DNA from: an uncultured Lachnospiraceae bacterium
GTDB taxonomy: Bacteria > Bacillota > Clostridia > Lachnospirales > Lachnospiraceae
Reading direction: 5' to 3'
Length of the DNA: 59,357 nt
NCBI GenBank assembly: GCA_900549995.1
Contig: URQQ01000026.1
Coordinates: 1-59,357 of the forward strand
Positions 6,280-14,407 of this stretch are shown here, in pieces. Under the pieces are notes generated by a model. The model saw only the letters and a list, made by a program, of their open reading frames with translations, made no database searches and had not been told where the DNA came from. Made by a program: the position numbers and the translations under genes. Position 1 is the stretch's first letter. The number at the start of each line of letters is the position of its first letter.

Positions 6280-7874
6280 CAGCAATAAAAATCGGACAGA
6301 CCGGAAGGAGAATCTGTTGTGAGAAGGGGGCAAATCTTCTCAAAGTACTTCTTGATGCAGGCGTATTCGTAGATAATCCATGTAACGGTACCGGAATTTG
6401 CGGAAAATGTAAGATCAGAATCTTAGGGGGCGATCTGTCGCCAATGTCAGAGACGGAGAGAAAACTTCTGAAACCGAAAGAAGTTTCGTATGGAATCCGC
6501 CTGTCCTGTATGGCAGAGGTATATGGGGAGACAGAAGTGGAACTTCTTCAAAAGGAGCGCAGGCATAAGGTGCTGACTCATGGATACAGGCCGGAGTTTC
6601 AGAGGGATCTTTTTACATCCGGTTACGGAATCGCGGTGGACATAGGTACTACGACGGTAGTGACTGCACTGGTAGATCTGGCCACGGGGGAAGAACTTTC
6701 CAATGCGTCGATGATTAATGCACAGAAGCATTACGGACTGGACGTCCTGACGAGGATTACCTATGAATATGATCATCCGGACAGTGGAATCCGGGATCTT
6801 CAGAAAGCGATTGTACAGTCTTTAAATGCCATGATTGACGAGGTATGTCTGGAGGCTGGTGTTGATAAGAATGAAATCCGGGAGATGGATGTGGCGGCGA
6901 ATTGTACAATGACGCATATGCTTCTGGGAGTGGATGCAAGACCGATTGGGAGATCCCCCTATAAGCCTGCGTTTGTAAGTGCCAGAATGCTGAAAGCCAG
7001 AGAGATCGGACTTTCTCTTCCGGAAGATTGCAGACTTTATTGTCTGCCGCAGGTATCTGCATATATAGGGGCAGATATCGTGGCAGGTACTTATGTCTGC
7101 GGGCTTCAGAAAGAAAAAGGAAATGTTCTGTTTATCGATATCGGGACAAATGGGGAGATCGTTCTCGCGGTCAATGGAAGGCTTTTGTGCTGCTCCTGCG
7201 CAGCTGGACCGGCACTGGAGGGCATGAATATCAGCTCCGGAATGAGGGCAGCAGAGGGGGCGGTGGAGGATGTAGAGATTACCGAAGAGGGAATCCGGCT
7301 GAAAACAATCGGAGATGAGGAACCGGTGGGTCTGTGCGGAAGCGGTATCCTTGCTGTTGTTAAGGAACTGCTCAGAACTGGTATTGTAAAGAAAACCGGA
7401 GCTTTTATTAAGAAAGAAAAGCTGGAGGACGGAGATTACAGAAAACCAATGATACGGATGAATGGGACAAAACGTGAGTTTATGCTCTGCCAGAATCCAG
7501 AACTTCTTGTTACCCAGGGAGATGTCAGACAGGTGCAGCTTGCGAAAGGGGCGATTCTTTCCGGGTTCAAAGCACTGCTTGCGAAAGCTGAAATCCGTAT
7601 GGAAGATCTGGATAAGGTAATGATTGCAGGTCAGTTCGGTGCACACCTTCCGGCAGAATCTTTCACAGGAACCGGAATATTGCCGGAAGCTTTAAAAGAC
7701 AGGCTTATGTATGTTGGAAATTCCTCCAAAACAGGTGCCTGCATGACACTTTTGTCAGAACAGGTAAAACATGAGATGGAAGAACTGGCTGTCCGGATGG
7801 AATATATGGAACTGGCAGAAACAGAGAACTATGAGAGAATATTCGCGGAAAGTATGATTTTTCCTGCAGTATAA
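6276..7874 (+). CDS. RACo-type reductive activator of corrinoid proteins
   Basis: 532 residues. The N-terminus is a [2Fe-2S] ferredoxin domain with ligands C36, C42, C45 and C78 (spacing C-x5-C-x2-C-x32-C), followed by a linker and an ASKHA-type ATPase (DUF4445) with AVDIGTTTVVTALVDL near 125, FIDIGTNGEI near 285 and GLCGSGI near 355. The family reduces inactive cob(II)amide to cob(I)amide using ATP, repairing the corrinoid protein of the same operon. The start at 6276 follows AAGGAGG and overlaps the upstream stop. A 274-residue open frame on the opposite strand is a shadow. Confidence 0.93.
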   Translation: MTAIKIGQTGRRICCEKGANLLKVLLDAGVFVDNPCNGTGICGKCKIRILGGDLSPMSETERKLLKPKEVSYGIRLSCMAEVYGETEVELLQKERRHKVLTHGYRPEFQRDLFTSGYGIAVDIGTTTVVTALVDLATGEELSNASMINAQKHYGLDVLTRITYEYDHPDSGIRDLQKAIVQSLNAMIDEVCLEAGVDKNEIREMDVAANCTMTHMLLGVDARPIGRSPYKPAFVSARMLKAREIGLSLPEDCRLYCLPQVSAYIGADIVAGTYVCGLQKEKGNVLFIDIGTNGEIVLAVNGRLLCCSCAAGPALEGMNISSGMRAAEGAVEDVEITEEGIRLKTIGDEEPVGLCGSGILAVVKELLRTGIVKKTGAFIKKEKLEDGDYRKPMIRMNGTKREFMLCQNPELLVTQGDVRQVQLAKGAILSGFKALLAKAEIRMEDLDKVMIAGQFGAHLPAESFTGTGILPEALKDRLMYVGNSSKTGACMTLLSEQVKHEMEELAVRMEYMELAETENYERIFAESMIFPAV

Positions 7875-8007
7875 GGGAATACTTGAAGCATGATGATTTA
7901 TACATAATATCAATAAATGCAAATCAGATATATTAAAAATCAATTGGAAACCAGAGAAAGTATTGGCTATACTAAAAACAGGTATATTGTAAGAGGAGGT
8001 TATAGGT

Positions 8008-8409
8008 ATGTCAATTACAGCAGAAACAGCGAAAGCACATGCGAATGACCCGGCAGTATTATGCTGCAGGGCAGAAGAAGGAATTACAATTGAAGCATCT
8101 AATCTGGAGGATCCGGCAATTTTTGATGAGTTGGTTGATTCAGGTCTGCTAAGTCTGGAAGGATGCCTGACAATTGGACAGGTATTGGGAGCAAAGTTAA
8201 CGAAGACCAGCGATTCTCTTTGTCCGTTGACTGCAGATAATGTAGAGGGGATTAAAGAAGTGGCGGAAGAGGAAACGGAGGAAGAGGCAGAGCCTGAAAT
8301 TCCGGCCGTAGATGTTGCACTGGCGGGAGCAGCTACAGTGGTAAGAGGCGGTAAGGTTGTAATTTCAATTAAAGAGGGAAAAGATATCTATCTGGAACTT
8401 CCAATCTAG
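8008..8409 (+). CDS. Small acidic protein of unknown function
   Basis: 133 residues, preceded by AGAGGAGGT and ending before a strong terminator. The N-terminal half (about 1-85) is compact and has three cysteines (VLCCRAEE and SLCPLT); a glutamate-rich linker (EEETEEEAEPE, about 90-100) leads to a short beta-rich tail (VVRGGKVVISIKEG). No family recognised. It is the last gene before the terminator and lies 133 nt after RACo, so a link to the corrinoid system is possible, but it may have its own promoter. Confidence 0.65.
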   Translation: MSITAETAKAHANDPAVLCCRAEEGITIEASNLEDPAIFDELVDSGLLSLEGCLTIGQVLGAKLTKTSDSLCPLTADNVEGIKEVAEEETEEEAEPEIPAVDVALAGAATVVRGGKVVISIKEGKDIYLELPI

Positions 8410-8440
8410 TGCCAATAAAACAGCATATAAAAATGTGTAT

Positions 8441-8492
8441 AACATGCGAAAAATCTACGGGATGACTGCCGGCGGTTTTTCGCATGTTTTTT
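8441..8492 (+). terminator. Terminator ending the corrinoid region
   Basis: AACATGCGAAAAA pairs with TTTTTCGCATGTT across a 22-nt inner segment, followed by a T-run. It closes the 3710-8409 gene group. The 160 nt that follow to the next start hold only promoter-like AT-rich sequence. Confidence 0.9.
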
Positions 8493-8654
8493 GAATAGAA
8501 AAGTTCTTTGAAAGAATGAAAAATATGAGCTTTATCTAGGCAAAGCCCAGATTGTACGATATAATATACAATAGTAAAGTAAAAGCGGACGTAATTTAGT
8601 TGAGATCTGGTTTTTAGATTTGTAGGAAGTTAGGGCGGAGGAAAGTGGCAAATT

Positions 8655-10328
8655 ATGGAAAGTGATAATTTATTTGGGGATTTTGAGATTGATCCGTATT
8701 TGTTTTATGATGCTATTGTGAAAAGCACAGATGATTATATTTATGTGATAGATATGAAGACAGATAAAGCTTTGATTTCTGAAAATATGTGGAAAGATTT
8801 TGAACTGCCGGGCAGGATTGTGGAAGGGCTGGTTGAGGTTTGGGGGGAATTGATCCTGGACAGAGATAAGCAGCGGTATTATGATTCCATTCAGGTAATG
8901 CTCGAGGGAAAGACAGATGAGCATCATGTAGAATACCAGATCAGAAACCGTAAGGAGGAGTATGTCTGGGTGACATGCCGTGGAATACTGAAGTATGACC
9001 AGCAGGGGGAACCGCTGATGTTCGCAGGGGTTGTCACAAATCTGGGCATAAAGGGCAAGATTGATCCGATTACCGGGTTGTTTACGCAGAGTGAGTGCAG
9101 TAAGATTGTTACACGGTATCTGGAGCAGGAGGAAGCCTGCGGGGGCGTGCTGCTTCTTGGACTCGATGATTTCTCAAGAATTAATGCTTTGCATGATCAT
9201 ATTTTTGGAAACGGCGTGCTGCGTCAGTTCGCACAGACGGTACAGAGATATCTGCCTGAGACTGCACAGATCTTCCGTTTCGACGGGGATGAGTTCGCAA
9301 TTGTATATATGGATGCTGACCGGCAGAAAGTTTACGAGTTATATCAGAAGTTATATGCTTACAGTAACTGCAGGCAGACGATAGATAATACGAGCTATTT
9401 CTGTACAGTCTCCGCAGGAATTGCCATGATGAATGAGGATGCTGACAATTATCTTGATCTGATTAAATATGCCGCCAGTGCTCTGGAAGCCAGCAAGCAT
9501 AAGGGAAAGAATACGGTGACCTTCTTTTCACCGGATTTGATTCAGGGAAAACTCAAACGGATGGAGCTTGGGAATCTTCTGCGTTCTTCTGTAATGAATG
9601 GAATGAAAAATTTCGAAGTATACTATCAGCCGCTGGTGGATGCAAAAGATATGAAGACAAAAGGGGCAGAAGCGCTGCTTCGCTGGAAATGTGATGAGTT
9701 TGGTTCTGTCGGACCGAATATCTTTATACCGCTTTTAGAGAGCAGCGGGCTGATCAACCAGGTCGGGCTCTGGGTTTTTGAAGAGGCAGTAAAGATGTGC
9801 GGACAGTGGATCAGTTTGTATTCAGAGTTCGTCATGAATGTGAATATTTCTTACCTTCAGATGCTGGATCGGGACTTTGTGGATAATATTGCTGATATTC
9901 TGAAGAAGCATGGACTGGAGCCAAGACATATTGTATTGGAGCTGACGGAAAGTTATTTTGTGACAGATATGAGTGCCCTCAAGGAAGTATTTAGACAGCT
10001 TCGGGCGATCGGAATCAGAATTGCGATGGATGATTTTGGGACAGGATACTCGTCTCTGGGATTGCTTTCTCAGTCCCCGGCGGATATTGTAAAGATTGAC
10101 CGGTTATTTATCAGAATGATCCATGAGAATGATTTTCACCTGCAGTTCATCAGTTCAGTCATTATGCTCTGCCACAGTGTCGGAATCAGTGTAACGGTGG
10201 AAGGGGTTGAAAATGAGGACGAGATGAACATTGTCCGTTCGATTGAAGCGGACTGTCTTCAGGGATTCTATTTTTCCAAACCAGTTCCGGCGAAACAGTT
10301 TGAAGAAGGTCCGGCAAATATGCGGTAA
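8655..10328 (+). CDS. PAS-GGDEF-EAL cyclic-di-GMP protein
   Basis: 557 residues: an N-terminal PAS-like sensor (about 10-130), a diguanylate cyclase domain (about 135-290) and a phosphodiesterase domain (about 305-545). The cyclase signature reads D210-G-D-E-F, with the first glycine replaced. The EAL domain looks intact: E339-A-L-L-R, NVNIS, ELTES, DDFGTGYSSL, KIDRLF and TVEGVENE. This suggests net c-di-GMP hydrolysis, with the GGDEF domain perhaps only binding GTP. No transmembrane segment, so cytoplasmic. Single-gene unit. Confidence 0.93.
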   Translation: MESDNLFGDFEIDPYLFYDAIVKSTDDYIYVIDMKTDKALISENMWKDFELPGRIVEGLVEVWGELILDRDKQRYYDSIQVMLEGKTDEHHVEYQIRNRKEEYVWVTCRGILKYDQQGEPLMFAGVVTNLGIKGKIDPITGLFTQSECSKIVTRYLEQEEACGGVLLLGLDDFSRINALHDHIFGNGVLRQFAQTVQRYLPETAQIFRFDGDEFAIVYMDADRQKVYELYQKLYAYSNCRQTIDNTSYFCTVSAGIAMMNEDADNYLDLIKYAASALEASKHKGKNTVTFFSPDLIQGKLKRMELGNLLRSSVMNGMKNFEVYYQPLVDAKDMKTKGAEALLRWKCDEFGSVGPNIFIPLLESSGLINQVGLWVFEEAVKMCGQWISLYSEFVMNVNISYLQMLDRDFVDNIADILKKHGLEPRHIVLELTESYFVTDMSALKEVFRQLRAIGIRIAMDDFGTGYSSLGLLSQSPADIVKIDRLFIRMIHENDFHLQFISSVIMLCHSVGISVTVEGVENEDEMNIVRSIEADCLQGFYFSKPVPAKQFEEGPANMR

Positions 10329-10340
10329 CAATGAAAAATA

Positions 10341-10404
10341 AAACGGCATCGGGATGGCCTGCCCTGTCTTATTCACAGGAACAGAGCCTCTGATGCCGTT
10401 TTTA
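10341..10404. terminator. Bidirectional terminator
   Basis: AACGGCATC and GATGCCGTT form a long stem with A-run on the left and T-run on the right. It serves the c-di-GMP gene on the plus strand and the YhgE/Pip gene on the minus strand. Confidence 0.85.
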
Positions 10405-10423
10405 TTACCATAGAAACATCTGT

Positions 10424-13400
10424 TTAAGCGAGCCCTTTTTCTTCCAGCCAGTCAGCCAGTATATGGCGTCCTGCGCGGATTTTACGTGTCCGGAGCTGGA
10501 ATTCGATGATTGTGAGCAGTGTAAATGAAAGCCAGAGAATACATAGGAATATGACACATGCTGCAATGCTTTCGCCGCCGCAGATGGTACTTCGGAAGGC
10601 CTGAACAGTATAGGTAAAGGGTACCCACCCATGCAGTGCAGGTACGAAGGATCCGGAAAGTTCCAGCGGGTAAGTACCTACAGAGCCGGCCAGCTGGATG
10701 ACCATAAAGATCAGCATCAGAAAGCTTCCGACTTTGCCAAAGGAATTCGTAAAGAAGTACATCACAGACATAAATGCGACGCTTGCAAGGCATGCGACTG
10801 CGACGGTCTTACCCATCTCTACCGGTGCAAATCCGTCAAATACATGTAAAAGGAGTACCATCACAACAGCCTGAAGAATAGCTGTCAGGTACAGGACGGA
10901 TGCTTTGCCAAGCCACCAGGAGAAGCCGGATTTCAGTTTTCCATGGTACTTGGTGAGCGGATACATCAGGCTGAATGCGATGCAGCCGACCCACAGGGCA
11001 ACAGACATCATGTAAGGTGCCATCGCGTGCCCGTTGTTTTCTACAGTTGTTATTTTCGTTTCCTTTGTTTCTACCGGAGAGGCAAACATATCTACGGTGC
11101 CGTCATTTGTTTTTGTTTCCTTGATCTGTGCCGCTCCGTCTGAGAGACTGGTGTTCAAGGTCTGTGTCCCGTCGGAAACTTCGTGAATACCCTCACCCAG
11201 CTGCTGGCTTCCGTCATAAAGTTTCCCGGCGCCGCTGCTGATCTGTGACGCACCATTGCTTAAAGACGATGCACCATTTTTCAGTGTGCTGTTATTGGAT
11301 ACAAGCTGTGCAGTTCCTGCCAAGAGGGCAGAAGCTCCTGTATTCAGCTGACTGGCTCCGCCTGCAAGGCTTTCGATTCCACTGGAAAGTTCAGGAAGGC
11401 TTCCGGCAAGTGATTTGGTTCCGAGATCGAGTTCACTGCTGCCTGCTGCAACCTGGGAAAGACCTGTATATAGATCGCTGGATCCCTTTTTCAGAACGGA
11501 AGTTCCCTGCTCTTTAAGTTCTGCTCCTCCTTCTTGTATCTCTGTGATGCCCTGGATGAGAGCAGGAGTACTGTCTGCAAGCTGCTGTGTACCGGAAGAT
11601 AGTGTATCCAGACCGGCTTTGGTTGTATCGATGCCATTTGAAATGCTGGATAAAGCATTCATAAGACCTGGATTTTCAGGAGTTCCGTTTCCATTGATAC
11701 CTGCCTGCAGTTTGTCACTTCCGTCTTTTGCAGATTTTACGCTGTCTGTATATGAGACAAGGCTCGATCTGAATGAGGAGAAGATATAGCTCATTGCGTC
11801 AACCGGATTTGCAGATGCGGTTTCAGGGGATAGAGAACCGTTGTCTTCTGGCAGAGTCAGCTGGTTTGTCAGTTCTTCTGCCTGCGACATGATATCACCG
11901 GCTTCTGTCAGTGCACTGCTGCTGTCAAGAAGTGCCGAGGCAGCAGTTGATACTTCTGAATTAGCAGCAGATGCGATGTCATAATTGGTTTGTGCAGCAG
12001 CGATGGCTTCGTCTGCGACAGCAGCGACGGCGTCAAGATCACCTGAGGCAGCCGCTTCAGCCAGTGTGTCGGATAAATAGCTGACATCAGAAGGTTCGTT
12101 GTCTGCCTGAAGGGCGGATGCCGCGTCTGCGCTATGTGCAGCGCTGTTATATGTTGAAGAGGCAGCGTCTGAGATTACCGCAAGGCTGTTTTTTATCCCA
12201 GAAAGTCCGGGAGTAGCAGCAGAGGGAGGTGTGCTGCCCTTTAGCAACTGGCTTACAGAGGCAATAATTCCCTGCTCCACATTGTCAAAGCCAGTGATAA
12301 GAGCATCGGAAGTTCCATCCAGCTTAGTAAGACCGGTATTTAATTCATTTACACCGCTCTGTAAGTCCTGTGCGCCCTGGGAGACAACGCCGATTCCAGA
12401 TTGTAACTGACTGGCTCCTGCAACTAATGCCTGTGCCCCGGCATTTAATTGACTGGCAGATTCTGGCAGGCCAGCAGTCTCATCCTTCAGAGAAAGAAGC
12501 CCGTTATTCAGGACAGAAAGATTGTCATCCACCTGTCTGGCACCATCTTTCAGATGTTTTCCGCCATCCAGGGTCTTTCGGGTTCCGGAAAGAAGGCTGC
12601 CGCTCCCATCGGATAATCTGGTGACGCCATCGGATAATTCAGGAACTTTGCTGTTCAGGGCTTCGGTTCCGGCCTTCAGTTGTGAAGCCCCGTCACTTAG
12701 AGCAGCAGCACCGTTATCTGCAGTGGCAACACCATCTGTATATTCTTTTAACCCTTCACTCAGGGTATCGCTTCCCTCTTTGAAAATCAGGGAGCTGTCG
12801 GAAAGAGTCTTCAAATTGCTGGTAATCGTTTGATTGCCATCCGCGAGGCTGGCAACTCCACTATTTAATTCGGAAGTTCCGTCTGCGGCTTCCTGCATCC
12901 CATCCCCGACGGAGACAATCTGGTCAAATACAGTCTGTGTATATGTTTTGGTCACTTCTTTTGTGATACTCCCCTTGATCTTTTCCATGGCAGTTTCGCT
13001 CATTTTGGAGGCAATATAGTTTGTGCCGGGATTGGTTGCGTACTGAAGTTCCATTTTTTCAGGTTTTTCATCCATCAGTGTAGATGCGTTGCCGGAGAAA
13101 TTCTCCGGTATGGTAATGACCATATAATAAGTTCCGTTTTTCAGCCCTCTTTTTGCAGCCGCTTCATCTACGAAGTTAAAGCACAGAGAGTCCTCTTTCT
13201 TCAGATTATCTACCAGTTCAGCTCCCACTTTCAGAGTTTTATCGTTGTAAATAACTGGCTGGTCTTTATTCACTACCGCAACCGGCAGTTGATCGATATT
13301 ACCGTATGGATCCCACATGGATCCGAGAAAGAGTGTGGTATAGATGGTTGGGATTGTAATGATCGCAATGACAACCACAAGAAGCAGTTTGTTGTTCAGT

Positions 13401-13426
13401 AAACTTTTCCACTCTTTTTTTAACAT
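10424..13426 (-). CDS. YhgE/Pip-family membrane protein
   Basis: 1000 residues from the start chosen at 13426 (MLKKEWKSLLNNK, preceded by GAAAGGGGC); a longer frame upstream is not supported by a ribosome binding site. One N-terminal membrane helix (about 12-35) is followed by a large external region. Most of it is heptad-like repeats of the form LSDGAxxLxxGxxxL, predicted to form long helical stalks. The C-terminal part has about five membrane helices (from about 830), giving the ABC-2-permease-like YhgE/Pip fold. Relatives act as phage infection receptors or secretion-linked proteins; the role here is unknown. Divergent from a TetR gene that is its likely regulator. Its biased composition creates many antisense open frames, all rejected. 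Confidence 0.92.
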   Translation of the reverse strand: MLKKEWKSLLNNKLLLVVVIAIITIPTIYTTLFLGSMWDPYGNIDQLPVAVVNKDQPVIYNDKTLKVGAELVDNLKKEDSLCFNFVDEAAAKRGLKNGTYYMVITIPENFSGNASTLMDEKPEKMELQYATNPGTNYIASKMSETAMEKIKGSITKEVTKTYTQTVFDQIVSVGDGMQEAADGTSELNSGVASLADGNQTITSNLKTLSDSSLIFKEGSDTLSEGLKEYTDGVATADNGAAALSDGASQLKAGTEALNSKVPELSDGVTRLSDGSGSLLSGTRKTLDGGKHLKDGARQVDDNLSVLNNGLLSLKDETAGLPESASQLNAGAQALVAGASQLQSGIGVVSQGAQDLQSGVNELNTGLTKLDGTSDALITGFDNVEQGIIASVSQLLKGSTPPSAATPGLSGIKNSLAVISDAASSTYNSAAHSADAASALQADNEPSDVSYLSDTLAEAAASGDLDAVAAVADEAIAAAQTNYDIASAANSEVSTAASALLDSSSALTEAGDIMSQAEELTNQLTLPEDNGSLSPETASANPVDAMSYIFSSFRSSLVSYTDSVKSAKDGSDKLQAGINGNGTPENPGLMNALSSISNGIDTTKAGLDTLSSGTQQLADSTPALIQGITEIQEGGAELKEQGTSVLKKGSSDLYTGLSQVAAGSSELDLGTKSLAGSLPELSSGIESLAGGASQLNTGASALLAGTAQLVSNNSTLKNGASSLSNGASQISSGAGKLYDGSQQLGEGIHEVSDGTQTLNTSLSDGAAQIKETKTNDGTVDMFASPVETKETKITTVENNGHAMAPYMMSVALWVGCIAFSLMYPLTKYHGKLKSGFSWWLGKASVLYLTAILQAVVMVLLLHVFDGFAPVEMGKTVAVACLASVAFMSVMYFFTNSFGKVGSFLMLIFMVIQLAGSVGTYPLELSGSFVPALHGWVPFTYTVQAFRSTICGGESIAACVIFLCILWLSFTLLTIIEFQLRTRKIRAGRHILADWLEEKGLA

Positions 13427-13604
13427 GCTGTATGCCCCTTTCTGTCTGAATTCAAGTATACTTTGGCGTACCGGCATCTTGCTGATACAGAAGTTAAGAT
13501 ACTTGGAATAGTTTAATAGATACCGTGTTGATTTTTTAAACAATTCGTATTATACTAAAGGCCATAAAAGGTTACAACCATCAATTATTTTGCTTTTGTT
13601 GATT

Positions 13605-13634
13605 AATAGACATATGGCAAGTCATATGTCTATT
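13605..13634. promoter_or_regulatory. Perfect inverted repeat, candidate TetR operator
   Basis: Arms AATAGACATATG and CATATGTCTATT match perfectly over 12 bp with a 6-nt centre, midway in the 314-nt spacer between the divergent YhgE/Pip and TetR genes. Position and symmetry suit a TetR dimer; binding is an inference. No other gene is seen in the spacer. Confidence 0.65.
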
Positions 13635-13740
13635 TTAATATTTATTTGGCTGTTTTGCTTATATACAGCGTTTAGCCGGAGCGGGAAATATGAAATATTT
13701 CCCGGAAAGTGGCAGAACAGCCAACAAGAAAGGATGCCAT

Positions 13741-14316
13741 ATGGAAAAGAAAACAGACCGCCGGATACGGAAAACAAAGGCTCAGCTTCGTGCAGGGCTT
13801 TCAAAATTAATGCAGCAGAAAAGTATAAAAGAAATAACGGTGAAGGAGCTTGTGGAGGAGGTAGATATTAACAGGTCGACTTTCTATCTGCATTATACTG
13901 ATATCTATCATATGTTGGAAACAATTGAAAATGAATTGCGGGATGAGATTTTAAAAGTCATTGAAGAACACCCGGCAAGTCCAAGGGAGAACGGCGGATT
14001 TCCGTTTATAGAAGATATTTTTCTGATCCTGTGGGAGAACAGAGATATCTGCAGCGCGCTTCTTGGATCCAACGGGGATATGTCATTTGTCCGGCAGATT
14101 GAGAATATTATTGCGGAACACAGTCTGAATATGAGAGTGGCGGCAGACCGGAAGGATGAAAAAGACAGGTCTTATTCGTATGCATTCTGCCTGACGGGGT
14201 GTGTGGGACTGATTAAGGCGTGGCTTGACTCTGATGACGGAGAGACACCACATCAGATGGCAGACCTGACTTCCCGGCTGGTTACGAACGCGTTAAAGGG
14301 AGTGCAGCCAGTCTGA
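13741..14316 (+). CDS. TetR/AcrR-family regulator
   Basis: 191 residues. The N-terminal helix-turn-helix (KSIKEITVKELVEEVDINRSTFYLHY) is typical of TetR, with a helical ligand-binding C-terminal domain of the type often found beside YhgE/Pip genes. The start at 13741 follows AAAGGA; the longer frame from 13690 has no convincing start signal. Probably represses the divergent membrane protein gene and itself. Confidence 0.9.
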   Translation: MEKKTDRRIRKTKAQLRAGLSKLMQQKSIKEITVKELVEEVDINRSTFYLHYTDIYHMLETIENELRDEILKVIEEHPASPRENGGFPFIEDIFLILWENRDICSALLGSNGDMSFVRQIENIIAEHSLNMRVAADRKDEKDRSYSYAFCLTGCVGLIKAWLDSDDGETPHQMADLTSRLVTNALKGVQPV

Positions 14317-14348
14317 ATTCCTTAAAAGTGAATGCATTTGCTGCCCAT

Positions 14349-14403
14349 AATGCCCCTTTCTGTGCTATAATTGGTTGGATTATAGATCACAGAAAGGGGC
14401 ATT
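14349..14403 (+). promoter_or_regulatory. Strong inverted repeat burying the downstream RBS
   Basis: AATGCCCCTTTCTGTG (14349-14364) and CACAGAAAGGGGCATT (14388-14403) are perfect 16-bp arms. Inside them CTATAAT (14365-14371) pairs with ATTATAG (14379-14385), leaving a 7-nt loop and a 2-nt bulge. The right arm contains the AGAAAGGGG ribosome binding site of the next gene, whose ATG is at 14408. In RNA it could block translation or end transcription from the TetR gene (TTTTCT follows); in DNA it could be an operator, with a TATAAT within the repeat. Confidence 0.75.
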
Positions 14404-14407
14404 TTCT

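Noticed and set aside
6822..7646. 274-residue open frame opposite the RACo gene
   Set aside because: Antisense shadow of a well-supported gene; its translation is low in ordinary motifs and rich in Cys/His/Ser typical of such shadows.
11245..12833. Several open frames on the plus strand within the YhgE/Pip gene
   Set aside because: They arise from the repetitive, biased coding sequence of the 1000-residue membrane protein and lack ribosome binding sites.
10424..13426. Repeat-like DNA in the YhgE/Pip gene as a tandem repeat array
   Set aside because: The periodicity is protein-level (LxxGxxxL heptads); the DNA is not a tandem repeat.
13690..13740. Longer N-terminus for the TetR protein
   Set aside because: The TetR fold begins after 13741, where AAAGGA precedes an ATG; the extra residues are not TetR-like.
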